A DNA stretch of 64,000 bases from Liolophura sinensis. Lineage: Eukaryota; Mollusca; Polyplacophora; Chitonida; Chitonidae. The notes below the pieces were generated by a model. That model was not told where the DNA came from and searched no databases. It saw only the letters and a list, made by a program, of their open reading frames with translations. The translations under genes were made by a program, and so were the position numbers. Shown here piece by piece: positions 1 through 38,300 of the stretch (its first letter is position 1; each line of letters begins with the position of its first letter). Where the stretch lies: contig NC_088303.1 of the NCBI RefSeq assembly GCF_032854445.1, forward strand, positions 5,153,501-5,217,500, read 5' to 3'.

Positions 1-304
1 ACATCTTGGTAGAAAAATAAACATTTCAGCACCCAAAGAAGTACTTTATATCATCTTGCCAGCAAAAAAATGCAATTTTAAGGCAAAATTTTAGGACAGT
101 TACCGTAACACAATGACCTGATGTCTGTATGAAATTTAACATACAGATCACATATTTAACTTCAAAGAGTACCGTACTAATTGCTGGTACCAACTGCAAA
201 TTGCCACAGAAATGCTAGATTGAAAGAGCCGGAGAAGGCCAATCATGTTAATAATCTTCTCTACATCACATTCACACTCCTCTGCGTCACAGATGTAGCC
301 CTTA

Positions 305-24417
<24,113 letters not shown>

Positions 24418-25260
24418 GCACTTGGCTGGGGTACTGTCACCTAAAATCCAGGGTCGAAATTTCCAACCTAAACCAACCCAGCTTTCGGAGGTCACCTTCC
24501 TCTGTCTGAATCCGATGGCCGACTTTCAAATTTCACTTACCGGATATATCAAGTGCGCATGCGATAAGAGGCGGCGATCCCGGTGGCCCCGAAACACGCA
24601 CAAAGAAGTTATGTTTCGCAGGTAAGTATCTCTGTTTTCCGTGTAAGTTTGCAAGAAAATCACAGATCACTTAACCTACACCTCTAAGAATTACGTCTGG
24701 TTTGTACAATTCACAGCGAAAGCCCAGGTAAACACATACTGCTACACCGAACAGGCCGATATTTTAAACATACAGGCTTCCGGGCGGTCAGTTAAAATCC
24801 ACCAACGTGACAGGCACACGGCGGTGGCTTAGAAAATGTCAAAACAAAATGTCAAAATTCCTGAAAATTATCGAGCGGTGCGTGAGTTCTGAGAGAAAAT
24901 CTGAAGGCGACGGATCACCCATTGGTGTAAAATAAATTGTTACCTGTCGAAGAGAATTCCCAAAACCTTGAAGTACAACCTATCCATGTCGTCCCTGGCC
25001 GCCTTCCAGCTGAACGTTCAGGCTCGAGTCAGGGAGAAGTCATTATCTTTTCATCCGGCTTTCCTAGTGTCAACCCGGGGTCACTGCGACACACTCGTAG
25101 AGCATTGGTCGGTGCCTCGGCCAAGCTCACTCTGTAACCCACCCTTTCTGGCCCACCCATCATCTTACCTCCCCTGCTCTCACAGCTTGGGACTGACCGG
25201 TGTCCAATCAAAGAAGTTGTCAGGACTGACTTTGTTGTAATTTAACACAAAAGATCACGT
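24418..25260. promoter_or_regulatory. Probable TENT4 promoter and 5' region, CpG-rich
   Basis: The sequence just upstream of the TENT4 start codon has clearly more CpG and GC than the surrounding AT-rich DNA, mainly about 24340-24640 and 24770-25200. No TATA box was evident. Open frames on the plus strand here show no recognisable protein features and are best explained by the base composition. A role as a CpG-type promoter is inferred from position and composition only. The transcription start was not located. Confidence 0.4.
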
Positions 25261-26896
25261 GTAGACCCCTATAGGCAAGAAATCAGCTGGCGGCATTTAT
25301 CAATTCATATGTGTATACATGTACAGCCTGTAGAGCTTGTGTGATGACAATGCATGAAAACTGTGAATGTTACTTGTACTTAACAGGAATATAGTATTTA
25401 AAGAATGAACTGTTGCGAATGATAAAATGCATGTACTTCATGAGTACACCATATTACTTTGTAACTGTGCTTAAACAATTCTATATGGTTTTAATCCAAG
25501 GATGGTATATTTTGTGTTAAAATTTTTCAAGTGCTGGGTACTTACAGTAATTAATTCTCTCCTCACAGTTAGGTATATTTCTTATTTCCAAATATCAATT
25601 CTAAGTGCTCTGTACCATATATACAGTCCTATATAGAAGCATATTGACCAGAGGGTTGAAATTAAGAAGCTTGTTAAAATTGACCTGGTGCTTATTATAA
25701 GCCCATATTGTGATCCTTAATACGGGGGCCTAACTATTTGCAAGCGTGGGAATTGATGATCAGAAAAAAAGCCTGAAGTTTTTTGTATTTGTATTAAACA
25801 AATGGTCTTGTTGAAATTTGTTTTTCAATGTTAAACAAAAAAGTCTGAAATCCACCAAGTGGAGGAAAATTCCCATGCCTGAAAATATTTGTGTAAGATG
25901 TGCTGTACCATCTCCATGTACCTGTAGCCAATCTTATTTCTGTCTGGTTCTGTGATTCTGAGAGAGATGGTTGCTCACCAAGATTGGTTCTCTCGATAGT
26001 CAGTGCTTATGTATATTTCACTGTTAAATGTGGACTACGATGTCACTACAGTCATCACCCACAATTTTGTAATTTTCAGCTGCATGTAGACCAAGGAGAT
26101 CATGCTATCACCTTCAGTAACAAATACATTTCCTTGGGAGTTATGTACAGACAATGCGTGTTGAGCCAACGAAACAATCCCGACTAGTTATATGTGATGA
26201 TGCCATGCCCATAGAATGCAGAGGGTACATTGTGTTTTTTGTATATATTGACAACTGTTATTATATCTTATCATAATGGCTGTTACATTTGCTTCAGTTT
26301 GAGAACGTATTGGTCACATACGTGTATATTATTTGTCTTGTTCATTCATTTTTACCTTGCTGCTTGTACATGAATGGAATGGTTGTACTAGGATTTCTTG
26401 AAATCATTGAACACCACTTTGATGGTTATGCAAAGCATCCATAACTATTTTCTGAGTTACAAGGTTCAGCTATGATATCAGGTTTTAACCAAGTTAAAGC
26501 TTGTCGGGGTGATCAGCGATCATTATAGCTTCCATCCTGGCACACTACTCCTCAATTGTGGCTGGAACCAAGTGGTTCTTTTCAGGGCCTGACATCTTTA
26601 TAACCTGCTTAGGCAACACTAATGTTATTTTGTGTTAAATTATGGAACACAAAAAAATCCAAACGCAGAATAAAAATGAAATCAGAAATCAGCCTATGTA
26701 TTTTCTGATATTGATGTTAATATTACAATACATGTAGGCCTCTGTATCTGTTTGTAATCAGTTACATCTAATTACTTTACCAGGAATAATTGCTGGCACA
26801 ACAAAATTAAATGGGTTTTTTTTCCAGCTTTAATTTATATTTATACAATATCTCCAACATAAAAAAAGAATCATTCTGCCCATAATACAAAAATTA

Positions 26897-27098
26897 TTTA
26901 TTTATTTATTTCATTGGTGTTTTACGCTGTACTCAAGAATATTTCACTTATGCAACGGCGGCCAGCATTGTGGTGGGAGGAAACCGGGCAGAGCCTGGCG
27001 GAAACCCACGACCATCCGTAGTTTGCTGTCAGACATTCCCATGTATGGTCGGAGAGGGAACCAGCATGAGGTGGACTTGAACTCATGGCGACTGCATC
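26897..27098 (-). mobile_element. 5'-truncated family A SINE with target duplication
   Basis: Carries the tail and body of family A but stops within the region after the B box (minus-strand start near GATGCAGTCGCC). It is flanked by the perfect 10-bp repeat ACAAAAATTA (26887-26896 and 27099-27108), so the truncated form itself was inserted. The copy at 40694 stops at the same point. Confidence 0.88.
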
Positions 27099-28127
27099 AC
27101 AAAAATTAGTATGTGGCCTTAATAGCAAATCAGTGCCAGATTTATTCATATAAAACTACTATAATGCAGCTCATAAATGTCCAGTAATCAAAGAAACCTT
27201 GTAGTGTTTCCTTAATTTTGATTTCAGTGTAAAAGGCAAGGTTTTCTTATTGTGATTTCTTACTGAAATTGTGATTGCAGTAGATTTTCCCCATTATTGC
27301 GGCCAGATTTATGAGCACAAATCTGGAGAGTTAAAATTTCACAATATGCCTGGCTTGTCTCCCTTTAATTTTGAATTGTTATTACGCAATGCGGACTCAT
27401 TCATCTAGCGACCGTGGACCATGTCTCACAGACTGTTAAATTTTATGAAACATGACTCATGAATGAAAGCACAACAACATCACAACATTCTGATAACAAA
27501 GAGAGATGTATTTATGTATTTGGTTTTGAACTAATCAAGAATACTTCTGATATATGCTCTGGAGACCTGAGTGCCTGGAGTAAACCACTGACATTTGTCA
27601 GGTAGCTGGCCACCCTGTTGACTAAAAGCTGCAACTAAAAGAATGAAAACATAAAATCTCAGTGGTCAAGTGTCTGATAGTTTCCAGGCATTGGATGAGC
27701 AATGTAAATTGAACAGCTTGTATAATATTACACAGAGAAGCAAAAAAAATAAGTGAATTATTTTCATGTTAAATTTTGTCTTTGTGGAGGAATTTTACCA
27801 GTCATGCCAAAAGGTGGGTAAGTTTGAATATCTGCAAATTGTTACATTTCGTAATAATCAAGAATATTTCGTATTCAGTTTTATGGGCAATCGAAGTGCT
27901 TGGAGTAAACCGTGAACCTTTGACAAAATACATGCACTTTCCTACATGTGATGCACACCACAACGATGGAAGACAAGCGGTCTTCATCGAATATAAGAGC
28001 ATATATGGAAGCATATTTATAGACAATTATGGGTAAGAATTGTCCGACATGAATTGGCACTCACTGACAAGACCAAACTTGATGTAAGGTAGAGTTACGT
28101 CCCTTGACAATACCATCATGCGTGAGA

Positions 28128-28270
28128 GTGTGAATGAGTGCTTGGGGTTTAACATCATACTTAACAATTTTTCAGTCATATGATGACAAAGAAGTCCTTA
28201 GGGTGTATGTTATGTGCCTCCTTGTTGCAGGACGGATTTCCACCACTCTTTTATCAGTGAACAAAATACA
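28128..28270 (-). mobile_element. Family B SINE 3' fragment
   Basis: Shows the family B tail: GAGTGCTTGGGGTTTAAC, an ACAATTTTTCAGTCATATGA segment, then CTCCTTGTTGCAGGACGGAT. The tRNA head and half of the body are absent. Confidence 0.85.
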
Positions 28271-29304
28271 GCTTTCTAATAACAGCAGAGTTTGTGTATT
28301 ATGCATTTATTTCAACTGTGCTTGACTTATCCATCTTTTTTCATGTCTACAAACACAGTAGCTGTTATAAGTTAAGAATGAAACATGGGTAGAGCAGGAA
28401 GATATTATGACTGTAGTGGCAATTAATACAATTATAATAATTAAACAAGCAATTCCTTTGTTAAAGGGTAATCATTTTATTTGTTATATTTTAAAACAAT
28501 CCAAAGCATGAACTCACACAAAGAAAGTATCATTAACAGTGAGATATACATACAGTAAATGACCTACAAATGTCCACATGCTTCAGCACAAAATATTTTA
28601 TGGCATTTATTTGTCTCTAAAAATGATTGTTTTCTTGGGTGAAATTTTAGGTGATTCTACTGTATGTTTGAAATGTGTTGAGATCAACCTCTTCAGTTAT
28701 CAGCACACATCGGGTTATGAACTCCTGTGCATGATCTAGGCTATATGTAATTTCTACTCACATCAACTATACACACCGAGTTCAGTAACTGGTTAAGGGG
28801 GTTACAAGGAAAGTAGAGAGAAATTCTTATACCTCTAATAGGTATGGTTGTCACAATATTAAAACCAGAAACCATGGGGGTGAGGATTACCTCCCTTCTG
28901 TAAGGTTTATGATTCAGTTTCTAATTTAGACGAAATACAATAAGATACACCTCAAGAGGTGTCTTAATCACAAATTAAATGAATGTTCAAATTCAAGTTT
29001 AGATCATCAAGATTTGGTGAAATGGATGTGGAAATGTAAGCACAACACCCACTGGCATGCTCTTGAAAGGACTTAGGTTTTGAAACACACTGTCATGATT
29101 TTCTTGACAAAGAAATATGTAAATAACTTCATAGCAGTTTAAAATGACTTCATCTCATTAACTCCTGGAAAAACACACTTGTTAGACTTAACACTGTCAT
29201 TTTTGGGAGATATAAACATCCATAAAACAGAAAAATCCATCAAAGCATGCCGCAGATGAAAAGACATTTGTACAGACACTTCAATCTGGAAACATCTGGC
29301 CGTG

Positions 29305-32300
29305 TCAGCCATCTTTTGTCGCTGCGAATATTTTGTCCAGGTTATGTTGACCTGCTGTGAGGAGGAAGTCTACCCACTGGGCATCATCCTCTGTGGTCAC
29401 ATGAGATTTTCTGAAACACAGATAGTTGTGTAGGGTCAACTCTGTACTCCTATCAATAACAATACTATTTCTTACAGTAGAATTATGCATACCTCAGTTG
29501 ACCAAACAATTCATTACATAATTCTGAACAAGCCCATACATCATGAATTCCAGTGTAGCAATAATTCCACATTATCAACAGCCCACGCATATTGGAATAA
29601 GAATACCAAATTATCCACAGCCCAGAGGTACTGAAATAAGAATTCAACATTATCCACAACCCATGGGTATGGCAATAACAATTCCACATTATCCACAACC
29701 CATGGGTATGGAAAAAAGAATTCCACATTAGCCTATCAACAACCCACAGGTATTGGAATAAGAATTCCACATTTGCCTATCAACAACCCACAGGTATTGG
29801 AATAAGAATTCCACATTAGCCTATCAACAGCCCAGAGGTACTGAAATATGAATTTCACATTATCCACAGCCCAGAGATACTGAAATATGAATTCCACATT
29901 ATCAACAGCCCACGGGTATTGGAATAAGAATTCCTCATTATTCACAGCCCAGAGCTACTGAAATAAGAATTCCACATTATTCACAGACCAGAGGTATTGA
30001 AATAAGAATTCCTCATTATCAACAGCCCACAGGTATTGAAATAAGAATTCCACATTATACACAGCCCACAGGTACTGGAATAAGAATTCCACATTATCCA
30101 CAGCCCAGAGATACTGAAATATGAATTCCACATTATCAACAGCCCACAGGTATTGGAATAAGAATTCCTCATTATCCACAGCCCAGAGATACTGAAATAT
30201 GGATTCCACATTATCAACAGCCCACAGGTATTGGAATAAGAATTCCACATTATCCACAGCCCAGAGATACTGAAATATGAATTCCACATTATCAACAGCC
30301 CACAGGTATTGGAATAAGAATTCCTCATTATTCACAGCCCAGAGATACTGAAATATGAATTCCACATTATCAACAGCCCACAGGTATTGGAATAAGAATT
30401 CCTCATTATTCACAGCCCAGAGATACTGAAATAAAAATTCCACATCTATCCTGAGGGATGGTAATCAGAATTTCACATCACATGAAGGAATTTAAAGAAG
30501 AATTCCACATTACTCACAGGAATTGTAATTAGAATTTCACTCTATAGGAAATAATTATAGAAATATTACAACTAAACTTACCTTAAAAACAGTAAACAGC
30601 TTTTGAGATTTTCGGCTAATTTCTGGGACTGAAACAAAGTATAAATCATAATCATACATGTAAAATGTGGCATTTTTTTTTAAGTATTTAATATTATATA
30701 AAGTTCGTTCCATACATGACTGAACATATAACACAAGTTGATCATTCTCAACTCTTTACAGCCATACATCTCTGTACAGGTAACATGGTTGTGCTGTAAG
30801 CTGCTCACCTTCCAACTCTTAACTGCCATCATACCTCTACAGGCAAAAGGATACACCAAGATGATCGCCTTTGTCCCTTTTATCTCCATACAAGGAACAG
30901 GACAAACCATCTTCAACCTTCAGAGCCAAATACAGCCTTTAATTTGGGCACCTGTTTAGCAGTCAATTATCCAATTTTCAAAATTACAAAACCTGAACTT
31001 AAAAGCCTTTTATAACAAAATATAGAGGCAAAATTACTTATAAATTTTTGTGACTATAAGGATTTTTTCCAATCACTGAAGCTAAATTTATCAGGCAATA
31101 CGCCCATGAAATGGACTTTTTTTTTGACAGTATGCTGTACTTTGGGCACCTGCAAAGAATATTAAAACGTCTGTGCACTTGACGCTGACTCCTGACACCT
31201 CTTAAATATCAGGACACTCACATTTTCCTCAGCCACTCTGTCATTGATTGGGGGATACAGATTTGAGGCCAGCTCATCCACTTGTGGGCTCAGGCGTTCC
31301 ACTTGGTCTGCTAGGTCATCAAACTGAGCAATGTTAGCGTCACTGTCACAATGACCATTCCGTCTTACAGCTTCACTGGATTTCTTCAGCACTGACTGAC
31401 ACACTTTGGTCAGTCCTAAACAAGCCTTGACCAGAGCTTTGTCATGATCTGACCATTTGTTACTGTTGTCCTCTGCCAGGATCTGCTCATTTGAGGAATC
31501 CCCAAAATCATCCTCCAGACCACTGTCCACAGCCTGATTATACAAACAGAAATTATAAACACATGTAGCCAGTTGTACAAGAATACTGAAGCCATAAATT
31601 ATACACGAATCATCTACACATCAGCTTTATGTATGGTAGTGGTTCAGGAATACATGTCGTTTGTTCAGCAATACATAATGGTTGTGCAGGAATATATGGT
31701 GGTTGATCAGGAATACCTGGTGATTGTGGATGAATACCTGGTGATTGTGGAGAAATACATGGTGGTTGTTCAGATATACATAATGGTTGATGAGGAATAC
31801 ATGTTGGCTGTTCAAGAATACATAATGGTTGTGCAGGAATACATAGTTGTTATGGGAGAAATACATGGTGATTGTGAATGAATACATGGTGATTGTGAAT
31901 GAATACATGGTGATTGTGGATGAATACACGGTGATTGTGGATTAATACACAGTGATTGTGGATGAATACATGGTGATTGTGAATGAATACATGGTGATTG
32001 TGGATGAATACATGGTGATTGTGGATGAATATATAGTGATTGTTGAGAAATACATGGTGATTGTGGAGGATTACATGTTGATTGTGAAAAAATACATGGT
32101 GGTTGTGGAGAAATACATGGTGACTGTGGAAGAAAACATGGTGCTTGTGGAGGTATAGATGGTGATTGTGGATGAATACATGGTGGTTGTGGAGAAACAC
32201 ATCGTGACTCTGGAGGAAAACATGGTGCTTGTGGCGGTATAGATGGTGACTGTGGATGAATACATGGTGGTTGTGGAGAAACACATGGTCATTGTGGAGA

Positions 32301-35300
32301 AACACATGGTGATTGTGGATGAATACATTGTGCCTTGTTCAAGAGAACAAGTACTGAGCTTGTTGAGATAAACAAGTATTGCTGCAAAGATGATTACACA
32401 TTTACACTGTGTAGCACTTTATGGGAGATGGAGAGGTTGAATACTTCATGGATATAGAGATTATCACCACACTGATCTGCATGGTCGTATCTGCTCGAGT
32501 TCTCTGCAGTTGCATCGCCGTATCGACAGACCGAGGCAACCACAAAGAATAAGAGCAGATGCAACGATGCAGATCTGCACAATGTAGTGAGAATCTATTT
32601 ACCATATACCTTCTATTGACACTACTTTGGGTCCTTAAAATCCAGATATTTCTTCAGACTACTTTGCTTAAACAAAGAAAATAAAATAAAACAAAGACTC
32701 AAAAAACGGTGGAAATATTTTTTATACAACATCAAATAAGTGTAGCTGCGTTTTCAAAACATAGATGCTATCTGAATGCAAGAGCTGTAATGTTTATAAA
32801 AACATTATCTCAGACCTGACAAGAGGCATTTGAAATTGAGTATAGCAGCTGTAAAGTGCGCTAAAAAAAATCAGGTCAACCACCAGTTTTAGAAGTGAAG
32901 AAGTGATTTAATTACATGTGGATGTCTCTGTGAGTTCTTGAAAGAGTTTTTCAACAAAGTGAATAGGAAGCTGAACCATGGCAGAAATTGAGGTGGAACG
33001 TGCAATTTGAAAAGGATGCACCCCGGAAAATACCAGCAGTTGTACATATTCTAGTGGCACGCTTTACATTCTGTGTAAAATTCCGTGAAACAAACAGACC
33101 ACTCTGCACTGTGGAAGACGATGGGACAGCTGCATCAATTTCTGTGGATGTACTGGGTTGGGGAGGAAGAGTAACACTCGTAGCGGAGGGCTGTGTGACT
33201 GGTGCATTTGAAATGATATGGCTCATCTTTTCCTGCATACCATGAGAAGCAACAGCGTAATTATTCATACTTGCAACATTTTTGTGGCCAGTGAGTAGCA
33301 TAATAGTCCTGGGACTTACGCCAGCATGAAGGAGATGGGTACATATTGTTTTGCGGCACTGTGGTTTGTCAAAAAGCCAGGTAAGTTTGATCATTTTGCC
33401 ATGGTTTTCATAATTGATTTTAGGGCGTGCTCTCCCATTGGTTGGCATTTGTACCATACATTACTGCAAGCTTTTCTTTGGTAATTGATGCCAAGGTAAA
33501 ATGGACTGTCGGCTGTGCCCATTTTTTGTGATCTGGTGTCCTTGTAGACTGTGCGCCTCTACCGGGCAGTCATCCTTGTTATCGAGCGAAAAATGGTTTC
33601 GGCTGGAAGGGGCGGACATGCATGTTTGGGTTTTCACCACTCCTAGTTTTAGTGTCACGTTCATTGTAGTCCAGGTATTGTCCCCTGTTCATCACATTTT
33701 AAGGTCACATCTCCCCATCTGAGTTTACGATTTTCTTCTCCTTCAGTATACATTCCTCATTTTCTGTCAGCGGTTCAGCTCTGTTTGGTCTGTTCCCTTT
33801 GCCTTTCTGTTTGAGCTCCTTGTGTTTTGAAGCAAGGATGTCACACGAAGTTTGAAATTCTTTGTCAAAAATCAAGCTATATGCATAGTTATGCTCACGT
33901 AGATAGCGTTCTATGGCCCTGTGGTAACTGGTTAGGGTGTCTGGTTCATACTCACTACCGTCATGTTTTCCCAGGGAAAGAAGGAACGATCCAACATAAA
34001 TGTTCAACTGGACGGGTGGTATGTCCTCAAGTTTCCGATCATCTTCGCGAGGAAAGGTTTACAGGAACCAAGAAAATATTCTGACTACACTTTCCATCTT
34101 CCGGATAGTGGTTTTGTTTCTCATTGACACGAAAGTTGGCCTCCTATTCGGAAATGAAACCCGTTTTAAGTGGTTGTTATGGGCGTCAGTCGCCAAAATT
34201 CCCTGTTTGAAAGCATCTACTCTAGCAAGAAAATCACCGTCATAGTCGGATAGTTGCTCACTGTCCCTGTCCGACCAAAATCCGACGTCAAAATTTGGCA
34301 TGTCTGAGACGCTGCTGTCCTCAGCTTCCATAATGGCGTGGTTTGCACTGGTAACACTAACAGTACAGTACAGTTCCAAAGGTAAACAGTTTAACAGTTC
34401 AGAAATCCCGAAGTAACTGAGTAGCAACAACAAACTTTTGAATGGAGAACGAACAGGAAAAGGCGAATTTAAATATTTACAGGAGAAAACTTAATATACA
34501 GATGACTTGCAAACGTCTCAAGCTAGGAAACTGGCCTGAATTAACATCAACAGCTCTAAGTGTTGCGGAATGTAATTTGACACCAAAAACCACGAAACAG
34601 ATGACAAAAAAAAAATGACGAAAATATTTGAATGTAGTAGACAGTGTAGAAAAAATTTTATTAGTTTTTATGAGTCTTAATTTGAGGGAGAATAAATTGC
34701 ATGCTCGTGTAAATAGGTTAGCACTGCGTGGAAATCCCCGTCAAGGACTGCAGGGCTTTCCCAGGGAAAGATCACTCGGTGCGAATGTAGTTCTGTGCGT
34801 GCAAAATGTTCAGAGGATGGTGATACAAAAAAAATATCAGGGGGCTCTGTATCAGGCGGGTAGCATGCATAGGTATATGATAAAGTACTGCCATATGTCT
34901 GCAGAGGTCAATGATGTTGCTCACCATCAAGTTTGGGTAGAGATTGTAATAGATGATAAAGATCTGTAAGTTCAAATAGCTGCATCATGAAGTGGTCAAA
35001 CTCAATTCATGGATCCATAATTGTAAGATCATGCATAGCGATATTCCTTCTCCAAATCTCTTATTACAGTAAGTCAACTGTATCTACAACACCTACTTCT
35101 TGAAGTTCATCAGCTGCATCTTTTACTAGGCTGGCTGTGTCACCCAGTAGTGTTAGAACCAACTCACGATTATCTGCAACAAATGCACATTTATTTTGTT
35201 AAACATTACATTGAAGAATATTTCACTAAGACTAAGGTCAAAGACTCACAAAACCACACCAGAAATTAGCTTTAGGGGACTTGTGACTTGGTGCAGACCT

Positions 35301-38300
35301 TATATTTGATTTATTTTATTGGTATAATACGTTATCCTGGACTACATCATATGCAGTATTTTCCCTTAACATTTCAATTAAAAAAAAATAGATTTTTAGT
35401 GGCAAAGGTCAGAAACTGTTACTTAAGGTGCTAAATTCACCCTTTCACACTAGAATATCATCCTAACTTCCATACAAACCAGAACATATGTCTTTAAAAT
35501 GAATAGAACTCTTGGAATAAGGCAAAATTATTAACATAGTCGGGGTCAAAATTTTAGTTCAAATATATTATATGATGGTTGTCTGGTTTACCAGGTCAAC
35601 AGCTAGCCAACAAATCAGCCAGAGTGCCAGCAAGTTAGTCTGTCAGTGAGCCAACCAGTCATTCATCAGCCACTAATTCACTCAGCCAGCCGGCCATATA
35701 GCTAGTTAGTCAGACAGCCAGCAAGTTAGCCTGTCAGTGAGCCAACCAGTCATTTATCAGCCACTCATTCACACATCCAGCCGGCCAGCCAGCTAAGTCA
35801 GACAGCCAGCTAGGCACCAAATAAGCAACAAGCAAGCTGGCCAGCCAACTAGTCAGTCAGCCAGCCAACCAGCTAGCTAGTCAGTCAGCCAATCAGCTAG
35901 GCACCCAACAAGCAACAAGCATGTTGCCTGCCAACCAGCCAGCACTTCACTGAGCCAGCTAAGTACTCAACAAGCAAGAAGCAAACTGCCTAGCCAACCT
36001 GTCAGTCAGCCAGCAAGTGAGACAGTCAGACAGACAGCTGGCACACTACCCAACAAGGCAGCCTGCTAGCCAGTCAATTATCCAGATTTTCTTTTGCAAT
36101 CCAAACAAGTGCTGTAACGTTATCGATTCCTTACCTTTAGGCAATGATGAGAAGGAGTCTGTGCATTGCCAAACACAAGCTGTGGACTTCAACTGATCGG
36201 GAGATCTGAAAATTGCATACTTAAGGAGTAAGAAATAAGACATTTTAAACCTCCTAACAAGCCACACAAGTTTTGTAGATAAATGCGTGAATTATGAAAA
36301 ACATTTTCAACTCTACACTTCTTATACAACGAACACCATTAAATCAAATAAAATGTGCATTAACCTTGAAGGCAATAAAACATGAGAAAAAAAAAACAAC
36401 TTGTAGCTGGTTGACAACTGACAGATTACGTGTATATCACAAGACTTACCCAAGTGATTGGGTGTTCAGAACCTGACCTAAGCCTATCACAGACTGCACC
36501 ACTTCTATCACAGCATTCCTGATGGACCTTCGCAACCTCAGTCCTATTAACAGCAAACAAGTCCAGTTGTAGTATTACAGAATAAACTAACGGAATTGGG
36601 AATAAGGTCACAGCAATTAAAATTTTCATTTTATAGGCAGAATTACTTTTTTCTCCGTGTCGAAGGAGGTCATAAAAATAAAACTGAAAAATCACCTATT
36701 TTGTAGGAAATGTGAACTGTGCCTGCAATTGTTTCTGTTAAAGTCATATTTATGTTATTGGAAAGCATTGAAAAAAAATACAAAACAGAATCACTAAAAA
36801 CACAATTAAGAACAGTCACAATATAAGGCAGATTTTCATTTTGTTAATATCATTTTTGGATTTTTTAGTGCTGACTTGCCTGTAAAACATAAAATAAAAT
36901 TGTTGTTGCCTAATAGTTAACAAACGTATTGTACGAGGTATTCAGATTATGTAGAGAAAATAAACTCAAATTTGTAAATCATATTATATTAAACTATAAT
37001 TCTTTATTTAACCATTTTATTGTTATTTAATAGAAACTTCATTTTGGCTTATTGGTGAAGAAATTGAAGTTCCAAGAGTGAATCATCCTTCGTCAAGAGT
37101 GAGTGAGTGAGTGAGTGCTTGGGGTTTAACGTCGTACTCAACAATTTTTCAGTCATATGACGACAAAGGAATCCTTAGGGTGCATGCACGTGTAATGTGC
37201 CTCCTTGTTGCAGGACGGATTTCCACCGCTCTTTTATTTAGTGCTGCTTCACTGAGACGACTTACCAAAGGCAAGTAAGCCGCCCCGCCCGAGCCATTAT
37301 ACTGATACGGGTCAACCAGTCGTTGCACTATTCCCTTCATGCTGAACGCCAAGCGATGAAGTTACAACTTCCTCTTTTAAAGTCTTAGGTGTGACTCGAT
37401 CAAGGATTGATCCTGGATCTACCAACTGTGCTATCCGGGCCGGTTTCCTTCGTCAAGAAGTACAATACACATAAACACACACCCTGACTAGAAGCTGCTG
37501 CTTAACGAGTAAGATTAGTTTGTTTATTTAACTTGGTTGAAATAATGCACAAGTTGAACAGCCAGGAAGCAGGGTCAACAAATCAGTATATCTACATATC
37601 GGTGAAATACCTTGAGATTTTGGTAATGAGTAGAACGCAGAAACCATCATCAGAGTGGCCTTTTCTACTCTACCGATGATCTGCTCACAATGCTGAAACA
37701 CAGGATCACATAGAATTAGTCAGTCTAGAGGTTCAGCCGTACAACGACGAAACGTCATTAGGTGTGTGTGTGTACATATACTGTGGCTTCTAGTGGTAAG
37801 GCAAATCCATACCACCAAAATGATGCAGCCACTGAAGTATCGTGACTAGGACTCCAATGTAACACCCCATCCAGTCACATTATATTGACACAGGGTCAAT
37901 CACTCCCGTTACCTTGCTCTAACCTCTCTGCGCTGAGTACTAAGCCAGGTAAGAGAACAGCCCACATTAAAACATAATGCCATCTCCCACAACCTTACTT
38001 TCCCTGCTAAATGGGACAGCTGCGGGGACATCGCTACTGGTTGTGTCATTCCTTGTTGCATGTATGAATATATATAGCTTCTCTTTTCAAACTACATGTT
38101 GCCTTGTCTTGTTTTATATATATTGATGTATTTTCTGATAATACTCTGAAGTACACATGTTTCCTGAATATTTGTTTTCTCTGAGAAAGCCTCGGGGAAG
38201 AACAGTTTCATTGTAAACTGAACAAGCTGCCTTTGATAAATAAAGACATTATTACTATTATTATCACAGGATGTCAAAAGTTGACCAATCAGCAGACCAG

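Larger units (their letters stand above)
25261..29304. other. Intergenic region between TENT4 5' end and CCNDBP1 3' end
   Basis: Apart from SINE copies at 26897-27098 and 28128-28270, and weak SINE-like debris at 27500-27620 and 27840-28000 (AATCAAGAATA..TTC and GGAGTAAACC blocks), I see no coding exon. It probably also holds the CCNDBP1 3' UTR. Candidate minus-strand AATAAA signals are at 28606-28611 and 28476-28481, both unproven. Confidence 0.5.

Noticed and set aside
24937-25240. Plus-strand gene divergent from TENT4
   Set aside because: Two overlapping frames of 66 and 90 codons have no recognisable features and lie in a GC-richer region where open frames are expected by chance.
29955-30443. 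162-codon minus-strand frame with repeated FQYLWAVDN
   Set aside because: By-product of the 39-bp array, with no start context or splice support.
31850-32305. 151-codon minus-strand His/Asn-rich frame
   Set aside because: By-product of the 21-bp array; the opposite strand is equally open.
34628-34969. 113-codon plus-strand frame next to the Crypton remnant
   Set aside because: No family recognised, and it is intronic and antisense to CCNDBP1. I cannot support it as a gene.
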